A stretch of DNA of 64,000 nt. Origin: JANWJE01 sp044326545. Its GTDB lineage: Bacteria; Chlamydiota; Chlamydiia; Chlamydiales; Parachlamydiaceae. Where the stretch lies: NCBI GenBank assembly GCA_044326545.1, contig JBIRBM010000004.1, positions 62,001-126,000 on the forward strand. The letters are read 5' to 3'. Each line of letters opens with the position of its first letter. Position 1 is the stretch's first letter. Both the position numbers and the translations under genes were made by a program. The notes under the pieces were generated by a model. The model did no database searches and was not told the DNA's origin. It saw only the letters and a list, made by a program, of their open reading frames with translations. This document shows, one piece after another, positions 18,869-26,695 of the stretch.

Positions 18869-19456
18869 CTAGATATGGTGCATCTTGGATTTTTTAAAAT
18901 CTTTTTTGTGTGACTCGTGGTCATCTTGATGCCGCTTCGAGTTCTCTAATCCATGAGGTTTCACATGTTCTTCACTACGTTGCTTTGCCTGCTGCTCACT
19001 ATGCTGTTTGGCGTCTTCTAGATGGTCTTTAACATTCTCTTCAACATGTGGTTTTACATGTTCTTCAACATGTGGCTTGACATGTTCTTCAACATGCGGC
19101 TTGACATGTTCTTCAACGTTTTGTTTGATATGCTCTTTCCCTTCTTGTTTCGCCGGTTCTATTGTGTGTTTTAAACCAATAGAAAACCAAGCGCTGCGAG
19201 CCCCTAAAAGATCAGTCGACACTTCATCTCTGAATTTGCCCACAGATTGTTTAAGGTCAGCCACAAAATCTTGACGATCTCTTTTAGATTTTTGTGCTAA
19301 AAGCCTGTGTTCATTGTGAAGCGCTTCTCGTGTCTTAAGAACATCTATTCTTAAATGATTCACACCTTTTCTGATGGCGTCAATCAATTTAAATCGTTCT
19401 TCTCGCAAGGATTCCAGATCCTTTCGCAAGTCCTTCATTTCACCTGTGAGATCCAT
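18869..19456 (-). CDS. GvpC-like candidate with C-terminal tandem repeats
   Basis: 195 residues from the ATG at 19456, which has AGGGGA upstream and aligns with the start of its paralogue at 26696; a TTG 24 nt upstream is less likely. Residues 1 to about 100 are helical and share with the paralogue the patterns LRxxRFxLI, ExLRxxVLKTR and STDLxGARxAW. F-x2-(D/E)L-x2-S-x3-F and the AR-rich end recall cyanobacterial GvpC 33-residue repeats. The rest is hydrophilic, with EEHVKPHV repeated in tandem, then His/Lys/Glu-rich sequence. Placement right after gvpA1 and before gvpN fits GvpC, the outer strengthening protein. The identity is inferred; a chlamydia-specific coat protein is the alternative. 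Confidence 0.55.
   Translation of the reverse strand: MDLTGEMKDLRKDLESLREERFKLIDAIRKGVNHLRIDVLKTREALHNEHRLLAQKSKRDRQDFVADLKQSVGKFRDEVSTDLLGARSAWFSIGLKHTIEPAKQEGKEHIKQNVEEHVKPHVEEHVKPHVEEHVKPHVEENVKDHLEDAKQHSEQQAKQRSEEHVKPHGLENSKRHQDDHESHKKDFKKSKMHHI
19037..19108. repeat. Three 24-bp tandem repeats inside gvpC-like1
   Basis: Units at 19037, 19061 and 19085, close to TTCTTCAACATGTGGCTTGA plus CATG; units two and three differ by one base. They encode the EEHVKPHV repeats in frame, so copy number can change without frameshift. Confidence 0.85.
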
Positions 19457-19578
19457 AAAACAATCCCCTGTTAATCGCAAATTGAAATTAGTAAATCGGA
19501 AGCAACAAATTTAGAATTTGTCTATTTACTATGAGGTATTTAGTCGTCATGAAAAATTATTGTTCCGATAGAGGATAT

Positions 19579-19687
19579 ACTCCTTCCAATTGAAATTTGG
19601 AATTCGGGGCTCTTTCAAAATTTCGTGATTAACATCACGATCGCATTGTTGCTAGCCTAAATTTTCCAAATTTCAAAAGGAAGGAGT
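19579..19687 (-). promoter_or_regulatory. Large stem-loop between gvpA1 and gvpC-like1
   Basis: ACTCCTTCCAATTGAAATTT at 19579 pairs with the arm ending TTTCAAAAGGAAGGAGT at 19687 (about 22 of 24 bases). An inner hairpin CGTGAT-TAAC-ATCACG sits in the loop. Read on the minus strand it begins just after the gvpA1 stop. A role in making gvpA mRNA more abundant than gvpC mRNA is an inference. Confidence 0.6.
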
Positions 19688-19709
19688 ACAAGCTAATTCG
19701 CTTACCAGA

Positions 19710-19928
19710 TTAAGCTGGTGCTGCGGCTGATGCTGTTAAACCGATTGCTTCAGCATACTTTAAATAAGTTTCAACAGAAGCGATGACAATTCTAGCTTCA
19801 ATTGAAACAAGCTCAATACCCACTAGGGATACTTTAGCCCATACGTCAATGACAATCCCTTTATCCAATATTCTGTCAACAACTTCAGCTAAGCTGGAAG
19901 AGTCTGTTGAATTATGTACTTTTGCCAT
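19710..19928 (-). CDS. gvpA: Gas vesicle structural protein GvpA, copy 1
   Basis: 72 residues, the main shell protein. The canonical sequence SLAEVVDRILDKGIVIDVWA, then KVSLVGIELVSIEARIVIAS and YLKYAEAIGL, ends in an Ala-rich tail. Start has AAGGAGG six bases upstream. The protein differs from copy 2 at 26168 at only one residue (Val41 versus Ile), while 23 further codons differ silently. Transcribed toward gvpC-like1 and gvpN. Confidence 0.97.
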   Translation of the reverse strand: MAKVHNSTDSSSLAEVVDRILDKGIVIDVWAKVSLVGIELVSIEARIVIASVETYLKYAEAIGLTASAAAPA

Positions 19929-20381
19929 AAAAGCCTCCTTTTAAGCTCTTTGTTACTAATCTTAAGAATGACACATGAGGCGGGGAAGCATATTTAGTTC
20001 CTTTACCTTAGTCATGATACCTGTATGCACGATAAAATAATTTTTATGTATTCAAAAAATTATTTTTTTTCTTTATTGACTTCAACTCACTGATAATAAG
20101 TCTTTTAAAAGATTTTAAGTTTTTTGTTTTTCACATCTATAAAGCACTCTCACAGCGAAAATCAAGTTTTTTCCGTTTATCGCATTCATCCTAAGTAAAA
20201 TGACAATGGATAGTTTTATCCTAATCCCATTTTCAAAAAATAAAGCCTATTTGAGCACGTCAAAGCGTCAGGATTGAATGATCTTAGAACCTCTCTTCCT
20301 ATTTTTTTGATTTTTAGGCTGCTTCAAAGCCTTGATGATAGAAAAGATAAAGATAGATTTTGAATTTTTAGCGTTTACTAA
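19929..20381. other. Upstream region of gvpA1
   Basis: About 450 bp with no gene. Bases 20030-20100 are strongly AT-rich on the upstream side of gvpA1 and could hold its promoter, but no -35/-10 pair is convincing (the best, TTGAAG-17-TAATTT, is weak). A short R1-like end (AGAACCTCTCTTCC) lies near 20284. Confidence 0.35.
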
Positions 20382-20430
20382 AGGGTGTCATCATCTTGAA
20401 TAGAGGCGATTAGCATGGATGACACACCCT
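20382..20430 (-). terminator. Inverted repeat at the end of the coiled-coil gene
   Basis: AGGGTGTCATC at 20382 pairs with GATGACACACCCT ending at 20430, overlapping the stop of the minus-strand gene. The AGGGTGTCATCA arm recurs at 47041 and 61155, so this may be a repeat used as a terminator. Confidence 0.5.
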
Positions 20431-20746
20431 AGTATTTAATAGTGAATTTATCTTGATAGTGTGTTTGATTGTCTTGAAAAAAGGGTGTTTTTTCCTGTAT
20501 GAAGGTTTCCTGAGGATGCTGCTGCAAGAGGAATTCTTTATCTTTATCTATTTCAATAGATTGCTTTTCTATCGCCTCAAGGCGTTTTAATAGCATCTGT
20601 TTTTCCTGATCTAATCGAGTCCGCTTCATTTCAAGATAACTCAGCATCAAATAAGCTTTGTGTTTTGGCAACTGTGCGCTGACTTTTTTCGAATAAGTTC
20701 TAATATTAGCGACAGTCGGATATTTTTTTTTAGGTAAAGCCATCAT
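20429..20746 (-). CDS. Unknown coiled-coil protein linked to gas vesicle genes
   Basis: 105 residues, not recognised. A basic N-terminus (PKKKYPTVANIRTYSKKV) precedes a charged helix, about residues 35-75 (LEMKRTRLDQEKQMLLKRLE, IEKQSIEIDKDKEFLL) that should form a coiled coil, then a Gln/polar tail. The ATG at 20746 and one codon later are both possible. It heads the minus-strand arm, divergent from the unknown gene at 21088 and upstream of gvpA1, so a role in vesicle assembly or regulation is plausible by position only. Confidence 0.6.
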   Translation of the reverse strand: MMALPKKKYPTVANIRTYSKKVSAQLPKHKAYLMLSYLEMKRTRLDQEKQMLLKRLEAIEKQSIEIDKDKEFLLQQHPQETFIQEKTPFFQDNQTHYQDKFTIKY

Positions 20747-21087
20747 TTGTTTTCCATTTATTTTATCACATTAAAAAACGATAAGAGAGTATTTGCAAAG
20801 CATCGAATCGAAGATTTTACACACACTCTAAATTCAAAGATTTGGATTGACTTACATCTCTTTCTTGTGTGGAACTGCGATTAAAATCAGTAAAAACTTG
20901 CAAAAAGAAACGGATAAAACATTTTTTTTAAAAAGTAAATATTTTATTTTCAAAAGATAGAGAATAGCGTTTATCTTAAATGGCATAAGGATATGCCCCG
21001 AAAGAATCATCAAACTCTTCAACCAATCGTTGAAATCGATTTCTCAACAGATTGTCAACATTTAAAGCAAAGGATTTATTGGAGTAT
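20747..21087. promoter_or_regulatory. Divergent regulatory region at the centre of the gvp island
   Basis: About 340 bp between the two divergently transcribed gvp arms, AT-rich (for example 20920-20960). Promoters for both arms should lie here. I see no confident -35/-10 pair; a TGGCAT...ATGC string at 20981 has sigma-54-like elements but wrong spacing. Confidence 0.45.
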
Positions 21088-21690
21088 ATGCAAAAATCAA
21101 AACCGATTTTAAATCAATCCAGAACAATTTTTTTCTATCCAATCATCCATGAAAAAGTGGATATGGGAAGCTTGGGAGATGTTCTATATAAAGATGTTGA
21201 GAATTTAAAAAAAACCCGTATAGATGATGTGTGGACATCAATTGAAGAAAGTGTTAATCATTTAAATTTAGATTATAAAGATGTGCGTCTCTACCAAGAT
21301 GGCCTGCCAATATGCGGCAAAGGGATGGAGATTGTGCAAGATCTTTGTAAAGCGGGTAGTCGAAACCATCAACTCCTTCTTCGTTTAATTCAAAAAGGTG
21401 CCCATTTGATCGAGACAGAATCGGCGGAGCTTCTGATGAAGGAGTATGCCATTTTTCAATCATTGTTCTCGATTGGAAGACTTGAAAGAAATCAATCAAA
21501 TAATCAGGAAAAAATATTAGCCTCACTGCTTGAACAAAGAGATCATTTTATTGCCAATCGAATCAATACTACATTAAAATCGGGCGAAACAGGCCTTTTA
21601 TTTCTTGGTGCTCTACATTCACTTCAAGGACTTCTCGACGCAGATATAAAAATGATCACTAAAGAATCGAAGCTTAAACACATGAAATAG
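21088..21690 (+). CDS. Unknown gvp-linked protein, about 200 aa
   Basis: Not recognised by name. ATG at 21088 has GGAG close upstream; a TTG at 21052 is an alternative. Motifs visible: RTIFFYPIIHEKVDMGSLGD, YQDGLPICGKGMEIVQDL, GSRNHQLLLRLIQKGAHLIE, then a C-terminal RDHFIANRINTTLKSGETGL with LFLGALHSL. The RD...I...LK.GE.GLLFLGALH pattern resembles the end of TraB/GumN-type proteins. It starts the plus-strand gvp arm and is followed by gvpH 69 nt later, so it is probably co-transcribed. I believe similar genes occur in other bacterial gvp clusters, but that is recall, not a search. Confidence 0.65.
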   Translation: MQKSKPILNQSRTIFFYPIIHEKVDMGSLGDVLYKDVENLKKTRIDDVWTSIEESVNHLNLDYKDVRLYQDGLPICGKGMEIVQDLCKAGSRNHQLLLRLIQKGAHLIETESAELLMKEYAIFQSLFSIGRLERNQSNNQEKILASLLEQRDHFIANRINTTLKSGETGLLFLGALHSLQGLLDADIKMITKESKLKHMK

Positions 21691-21759
21691 GTGAAATAGA
21701 CTCATTCAAGCTCTAAGAATCAGCGGCCAGATATTGAATTAACCAAAAGGAGAAAAACA

Positions 21760-22281
21760 ATGTCTAAAGGAAAAGGATCAGAAGATCAAGAAAAAGAGAG
21801 TAGAGGAGGTTTTTTGGGAGGGTTTATCGACCTGATTGAAAAGCTTGGAGAATTAGCAGAAAAAGGAGAAGGACTATCAAAAACAACACATTTTAATTTT
21901 AAAGATAACAAAACGAACAGAAACCACGAAGGCGTCTATGGTTTTTCTATTAAAACATGCGGTGGAAAAGATGAGGTAAAAGTTGAACCATTCGGCAACA
22001 TCCATAAAGACAAAAAATCGGGACGCACGATTATCCATGAAATTAGGGAACCTCTCGTAGATATTCTAGAAGAAGAAGATTATACACTCGTTATCGCTGA
22101 AATTCCTGGTATTTCCCTAGAAAATATAAAGCTTGACCTCGTGGAAAATGTCCTCACCATCAGTGCTGAAGCAGGAGAAAATAGGTATAAAAAAGAGATC
22201 ATTCTTCCTAAGAAATATAAAAAAGAAAACATGACGATTTCTTGTAACAATGGAATCTTAAACATTAAATGCGTCGATTAA
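21760..22281 (+). CDS. gvpH: Gas vesicle protein GvpH, Hsp20-like
   Basis: 173 residues. A Gly-rich N-terminus (GGFLGGFIDLIEKLGELAEK), a variable middle, then an alpha-crystallin domain from about residue 90 (PLVDILEEEDYTLVIAEIPG, LDLVENVLTISAEAG, NNGILNIKCVD). GvpH is a small heat-shock-type chaperone thought to keep other Gvp proteins soluble. AAAGGAGAAA lies just upstream of the ATG. One base separates its stop from the next gene. Confidence 0.88.
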   Translation: MSKGKGSEDQEKESRGGFLGGFIDLIEKLGELAEKGEGLSKTTHFNFKDNKTNRNHEGVYGFSIKTCGGKDEVKVEPFGNIHKDKKSGRTIIHEIREPLVDILEEEDYTLVIAEIPGISLENIKLDLVENVLTISAEAGENRYKKEIILPKKYKKENMTISCNNGILNIKCVD

Positions 22282-22282
22282 C

Positions 22283-24388
22283 ATGAAAAAAAATCATCTA
22301 AAAGTCGCAGAAGCTTTGAGTAAAGATGTCGGTCGCTCTTTAGCGAGAATCGATCTGGAAGACCAAAAACGACTAGGCATCGCCATTGGCGATATTATCG
22401 AAATTTCCGGAAAAGGAAAAACGTGTTGTAGAGTAATGCCAGCTCACAAGGAATCAAGAGGTCTGTCATGTATACAATTGGATGGCCTCTCGCGAGACAA
22501 CGCCGATATTGCAATTGGCGAACCCGTCATGATCAAAAAAGTGATCTGTCCATCAGCTGAAAGCGTCAGTTTAGCTCCCATCAATTCAGAGCAATTAGAC
22601 AGAGACCTCAAATACATCGGAACTTTATTAGATGGCCTACCAGTCCTAGAAAATAACCGCATCAGGGCAACTCTTTTTGGAAATCGCTTTATTGAATTCC
22701 TTGTCGAAAAAACGGTGCCTGATGGCCCCGTGATGATTCACCCGAATACAAAACTGATGATCACAGGGAAACGAAATGAAAAAGAAGGATATATTGTGTC
22801 TTACGAAGATATTGGAGGAGTGAAGCCCCAGCTGCAGCGAATTAGAGAAATGATTGAACTCCCTATTCGATTTCCTGAAGTATTCGAGCAATTAGGAATC
22901 GATGCTCCAAAAGGGGTTTTGATGTATGGACCGCCGGGCTGTGGAAAAACATTAATCGCACGTGCGATCGCGCAGGAATGCGATGCTAATTTTTTTTCCA
23001 TTAATGGACCTGAAATCATTCATAAATTCTATGGAGAAAGTGAGGCTCACCTTCGGAAAATCTTTGAGGAGGCGGCAAAATCAAGTCCCAGTATTATATT
23101 CATTGATGAAATTGATGCGATTGCCCCTAAAAGAGAGAAAGTGGTTGGAGATGTCGAAAAAAGGGTTGTTGCACAGTTACTTGCCATGATGGATGGGCTA
23201 AACAGAAGAAACAATGTGATTGTCATTGCTGCAACAAATATTCCAAACGCATTAGACCCTGCCTTAAGGAGGCCTGGGAGGTTTGATAGAGAAATTGTCA
23301 TTCCCATTCCGGATAGTAAGGGTCGTTTAGAAATTCTTGAAATTCATAGTCGAGGAATGCCTCTTTCAAAAGATGTTAATTTAAGGCATGTTGCATCAAT
23401 TACCCACGGATTTGTTGGAGCTGACTTAGAAGCTCTTTGCAGAGAATCGGCAATGGTTTGCCTGCGCCGTCTTCTTCCCAATATTGATTTTTCTTTGCAT
23501 CGCATTCCGTATGAGCAGTTAGTCAAATTAGAAGTGTGCATGGATGATGTATTATTAGCATTGCGCGAAGTTGAGCCTTCTGCCATTAGAGAAGTGTTTG
23601 TTGAATTACCGGATGTACACTGGCAAGACGTGGGAGGGTTAGATAGCATCAAAGAAAAATTGCAAGCTGCCGTTGACTGGCCATTAAATCATGCAGATTT
23701 GTTTAAAAAAGCTGCAATACGCCCTCCCAAAGGAATTTTGATGGCTGGCCCACCCGGCTGCGGCAAAACATTACTCGCAAAGGCCGTTGCAAATGAAAGT
23801 CAAGTCAATTTTATTTCAGTTAAAGGCCCTTCCCTTATGTCGAAATATATTGGCGAATCAGAAAGTGCCATTCGGGACGTTTTTCACAAAGCTAGACAAG
23901 CTGCTCCTTGCATTATTTTCTTCGATGAAATCGATGGAATTACCCCCATACGCAGCTCTAGTGGAAGTGACTCTCACGTTTCTGATCGTGTTCTCAGTCA
24001 ATTTCTGACTGAAATGGATGGAATTGAGGATTTGATAGGAGTTGTCGTATTGGCAGCAACAAATCGACTCGACTGCATCGATCCTGCATTGCTTCGTCCC
24101 GGCCGCTTTGATGAGATTGTCGAAATTCATTTACCCAATTCTCAAGATAGAAAAGCAATCTTTGAAGTGCATTTCAAAGATAAGCCATTGAGCGAAGAGA
24201 TAAATCTTCAGTTATTGGTTGACCAATCTGAAGGATTTAGTGGAGCTGATATTGCTTCTGTCTATATGAAAGCAGCATTTTTTGCCATTCGCCGCGCAAA
24301 GAACGATCATCAAGATGTGGTTGTTGAAAGGGGGGATATTGATCAAGCCATGCATCTAATCAAAGCCCGCTTATTGGAGGAAAAATGA
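22283..24388 (+). CDS. CDC48/VCP-type AAA+ ATPase in the gvp operon
   Basis: 701 residues. N-terminal double-psi-barrel-type domain (ALSKDVGRSLARIDLEDQKR, to about 165), then two AAA modules. D1: GPPGCGKTLIARAIAQEC near 216-223 and IIFIDEIDAIAPKRE. D2: GPPGCGKTLLAKAVANES near 489 and CIIFFDEIDGITPIRSS; both have second-region-of-homology arginines (RRPGRFDREI, LRPGRFDEIV). Such ATPases unfold or remodel protein complexes. The gene is tightly packed: one base after gvpH and overlapping the next gvpF/L by ATGA. CDC48-type ATPases are common in archaea but rarer in bacteria, and occur in some bacterial gvp clusters. Confidence 0.93.
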   Translation: MKKNHLKVAEALSKDVGRSLARIDLEDQKRLGIAIGDIIEISGKGKTCCRVMPAHKESRGLSCIQLDGLSRDNADIAIGEPVMIKKVICPSAESVSLAPINSEQLDRDLKYIGTLLDGLPVLENNRIRATLFGNRFIEFLVEKTVPDGPVMIHPNTKLMITGKRNEKEGYIVSYEDIGGVKPQLQRIREMIELPIRFPEVFEQLGIDAPKGVLMYGPPGCGKTLIARAIAQECDANFFSINGPEIIHKFYGESEAHLRKIFEEAAKSSPSIIFIDEIDAIAPKREKVVGDVEKRVVAQLLAMMDGLNRRNNVIVIAATNIPNALDPALRRPGRFDREIVIPIPDSKGRLEILEIHSRGMPLSKDVNLRHVASITHGFVGADLEALCRESAMVCLRRLLPNIDFSLHRIPYEQLVKLEVCMDDVLLALREVEPSAIREVFVELPDVHWQDVGGLDSIKEKLQAAVDWPLNHADLFKKAAIRPPKGILMAGPPGCGKTLLAKAVANESQVNFISVKGPSLMSKYIGESESAIRDVFHKARQAAPCIIFFDEIDGITPIRSSSGSDSHVSDRVLSQFLTEMDGIEDLIGVVVLAATNRLDCIDPALLRPGRFDEIVEIHLPNSQDRKAIFEVHFKDKPLSEEINLQLLVDQSEGFSGADIASVYMKAAFFAIRRAKNDHQDVVVERGDIDQAMHLIKARLLEEK

Positions 24389-25248
24389 CATTGATTTTCC
24401 TCGATAACAGTGATGGACCATCCGAGGAAAATGAGCAGACAGGGCTTTATCTCTACTGTTTTGCTCACGCTAATTCTTTGGATCAATTAACAACATTAGG
24501 GACTCGCGAATCCCCCATTTTCGTCAAACCTTTTCAACATCTTCTAGCAATACTGAAAAGAGTTCCTCTTGAGGAATTTTGTGGAATTGATGCTGAAAAA
24601 AACATGCAAGAACTCTCTTGGCTTGTGCCTAGAGTACACGAGCACGAGGCCATCATTGAACAATCGATGGCTTATTCACCCGTCTTTCCGGCTCCTTTCG
24701 GAACAATATTTTCGTCAGCTGATGCTTTGATGAGTTTTTTTGAAATCAATTATGATGTCATGATTGATTTTTTGAATAAAATGACGCTAATGGAGGAATG
24801 GGGCGTAAAAGGACTCTTTAATAAAGAGAAGGCCAAAAATCGCCTTCTAGAATTAAAAATCGCCGAGAACGCACCTTATCTCGATACCTTAAAAAAAGGG
24901 ATGCGATATTTTCAAGAAAAAAAAATTGAAAAAGAGCTCGACGCCATGCTCTCACATCTCTTGCAAAAAATTTTAAACGATGAATTAAATGCATTAAGCG
25001 AAAACGCGGTTTCTATAGTGAAAAGGAAAGTTGTTCAAGGAATATCTGGTGGTCATGACAAAATTGTCGCGAATTGGGCTTTTCTCATTCATCATCATCA
25101 ATCTGATTTTTTTAAAATGAAACTTGCATCCATTAACGCGACTCATCAAGAAGAGGGAATTCATTTCGAAATGTCAGGACCATGGCCCCCCTATAGCTTC
25201 TGTCCTCCTCTTTCTGGAGTAAAACCTTCGAACGTGGCATCACTTTGA
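24385..25248 (+). CDS. gvpF: Gas vesicle protein GvpF/GvpL family, copy 1
   Basis: 287 residues. N-terminal GLYLYCFAHAN, the middle PFQHLLAILKRVPLEEFCG, VFPAPFGTIFSSADALMSFF, then WGVKGLF typical of GvpF/L, a charged helical section, and the C-terminal SGPWPPYSFCP signature. These proteins act in early vesicle nucleation and contact GvpA. The start overlaps the CDC48 gene (ATGA at 24385) and the stop overlaps the next gvpF/L start. Whether it is F or L cannot be told by eye. Confidence 0.88.
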   Translation: MTLIFLDNSDGPSEENEQTGLYLYCFAHANSLDQLTTLGTRESPIFVKPFQHLLAILKRVPLEEFCGIDAEKNMQELSWLVPRVHEHEAIIEQSMAYSPVFPAPFGTIFSSADALMSFFEINYDVMIDFLNKMTLMEEWGVKGLFNKEKAKNRLLELKIAENAPYLDTLKKGMRYFQEKKIEKELDAMLSHLLQKILNDELNALSENAVSIVKRKVVQGISGGHDKIVANWAFLIHHHQSDFFKMKLASINATHQEEGIHFEMSGPWPPYSFCPPLSGVKPSNVASL

Positions 25249-25976
25249 ACAACATGCTTCTTCTCTATTGTGTCATTCGTCATCCAAACGTAGGACTTCA
25301 TTTTCTTGATCAAATTCGAGGTCTTGACGAAACGCCCGTTGAATTTATCCTATTGCGGGATCTTTTGGCTGTCGTATCTCCGATTTCAGTCAAAAGCCCC
25401 TCCCCAACACACGCACAATTGATCACCTATGAAAAAGTGATCGCATCCCTTTTGTCGAATCCTGCGATTCAAGCAGTGGTCCCGATGAGATACGGATCTT
25501 TTTTCCATACGAGATCTTCAATACGTGATGCGTTAGACAATCAATTTTCGATGTACGACAAGCTGTTGTTTGAGCTTAATGGATGCATAGAAATGGGCAT
25601 TCGCTTTCTCATTCCAATCCCTCCCTCCTCTTTCCTTACCCCTTCTAAAATAGATATTGTATCAGGTAAATCATACTTAGAATCGCTGCGTTTACGTTTT
25701 GCCAAAGAGGAATGCATTCCTGAAGCTATTCAAAAATATCAAAAGCATTTCTGCGACGCATTTTCCGGGCTATTTAAAAAATATAAATTAGAATGCCCCG
25801 ATTCTTCTCAAAATAAGATCGACAATAGACTCCCCTCTCTCTATTTTCTTGTAGAAAAAAAAACGGTCACACTATTCAAGGAGACTTTTGAGCGTACAAT
25901 AAGAAATATGCCGGATGAGGAGCAAACAAAAATTTTATTAAATGGTCCTTGGGCTCCTTATAATTTTGTTTCTTGA
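25245..25976 (+). CDS. gvpL: Gas vesicle protein GvpF/GvpL family, copy 2
   Basis: 243 residues from a TTG at 25245 overlapping the previous stop; an ATG nine bases on (25254) is the alternative. N-terminus MLLLYCVIRHPN, then FILLRDLLAVVSPIS and AVVPMRYGSFFHT, which match the GvpF/L fold; it ends NGPWAPYNFVS. It is the last gene of the first tight operon before a 190-bp gap preceding gvpA2. The F/L assignment is arbitrary. Confidence 0.85.
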   Translation: MNNMLLLYCVIRHPNVGLHFLDQIRGLDETPVEFILLRDLLAVVSPISVKSPSPTHAQLITYEKVIASLLSNPAIQAVVPMRYGSFFHTRSSIRDALDNQFSMYDKLLFELNGCIEMGIRFLIPIPPSSFLTPSKIDIVSGKSYLESLRLRFAKEECIPEAIQKYQKHFCDAFSGLFKKYKLECPDSSQNKIDNRLPSLYFLVEKKTVTLFKETFERTIRNMPDEEQTKILLNGPWAPYNFVS

Positions 25977-26070
25977 CTGATCTTAGAGGATCTGTTCATA
26001 ATACGTTGAAAATAAGTCGATATCAATATGAAAAAAAAGAAACATTGTTTTAAATATATTATTATTATTT

Positions 26071-26126
26071 TATAATGAGGGTATGAAGCATCCTAAATGC
26101 GAAACGAAGCGGTTAGCCGCTTTTCT
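26071..26126 (+). promoter_or_regulatory. gvpA2 promoter -10 and leader hairpin
   Basis: TATAAT at 26071-26076 sits in an AT-rich run; the -35 is weak (TTGTTT 20 nt upstream or TTTTAA 17 nt). Forty-odd bases before the start codon, AAGCGG-TTAG-CCGCTT (26107-26122) forms a perfect hairpin followed by TTTT. It could be an attenuator or an mRNA-stabilising leader. Confidence covers the motifs, not the function. Confidence 0.5.
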
Positions 26127-26167
26127 GTCATATGTCGTTATTAACACTATATCTTAAAGAGGCTTTT

Positions 26168-26386
26168 ATGGCAAAAGTACATAATTCCACAGATTCTTCC
26201 AGTTTAGCAGAAGTTGTTGACAGAATCTTAGATAAAGGGATTGTCATTGATGTGTGGGCTAAAGTATCCCTAGTAGGGATTGAGCTTATTTCAATTGAGG
26301 CTAGAATTGTGATTGCCTCTGTTGAAACCTACTTGAAATATGCCGAAGCAATCGGTTTAACAGCTTCAGCTGCAGCTCCTGCTTAG
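26168..26386 (+). CDS. gvpA: Gas vesicle structural protein GvpA, copy 2
   Basis: 72 residues, identical to copy 1 except Ile41 for Val. The start at 26168 is set by identity to copy 1; an upstream in-frame ATG at 26132 would add 12 residues not found in the other copy. AAAGAGG precedes the start and the first eight codons match copy 1 closely. Followed by gvpC-like2, mirroring the gvpA1-gvpC-like1 pair on the other strand. Confidence 0.97.
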   Translation: MAKVHNSTDSSSLAEVVDRILDKGIVIDVWAKVSLVGIELISIEARIVIASVETYLKYAEAIGLTASAAAPA

Positions 26387-26465
26387 CAAATAGTGATGAG
26401 ATGTCCTGTGGAGACATCGTCATGGTAAGCTGTTTCAAAGCCCGGAGGCCGACTAAACGTTAAAC

Positions 26466-26534
26466 ACTCACGTTTACGCAACGGGAGTGCGGTTTGGGTT
26501 AACCAAATAGCGCTCCCTGTGTGTAAACCTGAGT
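26466..26534. repeat. Palindromic repeat R2 between gvpA2 and gvpC-like2
   Basis: ACTCACGTTTACGCAACGGG pairs with the inverted right arm ending CCCTGTGTGTAAACCTGAGT; roughly 27 of 33 bases match. This is a compact R2 copy with no loop insert. Confidence 0.65.
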
Positions 26535-26590
26535 TAGAAATGTCGAAAAAATATCGCCCGGCTTACAGCTTACTTGAAAGCTCCCTGCGT

Positions 26591-26646
26591 TGAGAAATCA
26601 AAAGCGACGGTGTATTGTAGAATACAGCCCTATTTTCGATTTCTCA
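26591..26646 (+). promoter_or_regulatory. Stem-loop between gvpA2 and gvpC-like2
   Basis: TGAGAAATC (26591) pairs with GATTTCTCA (26646), with an inner perfect TGTATT-GTAG-AATACA hairpin (26611-26626). It occupies the same position relative to gvpA/gvpC as the 19579 stem-loop, but the sequence is different. No T tract. Confidence 0.5.
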
Positions 26647-26695
26647 AGCCTGGGGCTTTTAGGTTTCAATTTATCATGAACAAGAGGGTTAGATT

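Noticed and set aside
19037..19108. CRISPR-like spaced repeats
   Set aside because: Units are directly tandem with no spacers and are in frame inside a protein gene.
19008..19274. Antisense open frame opposite gvpC-like1
   Set aside because: It is the complement of a repetitive coding tract with a low-complexity product and no ribosome site.
20981..20997. Sigma-54-like TGGCAT...ATGC before the plus-strand gvp arm
   Set aside because: The GG-to-GC spacing is one base too long, and no enhancer-binding site is visible.
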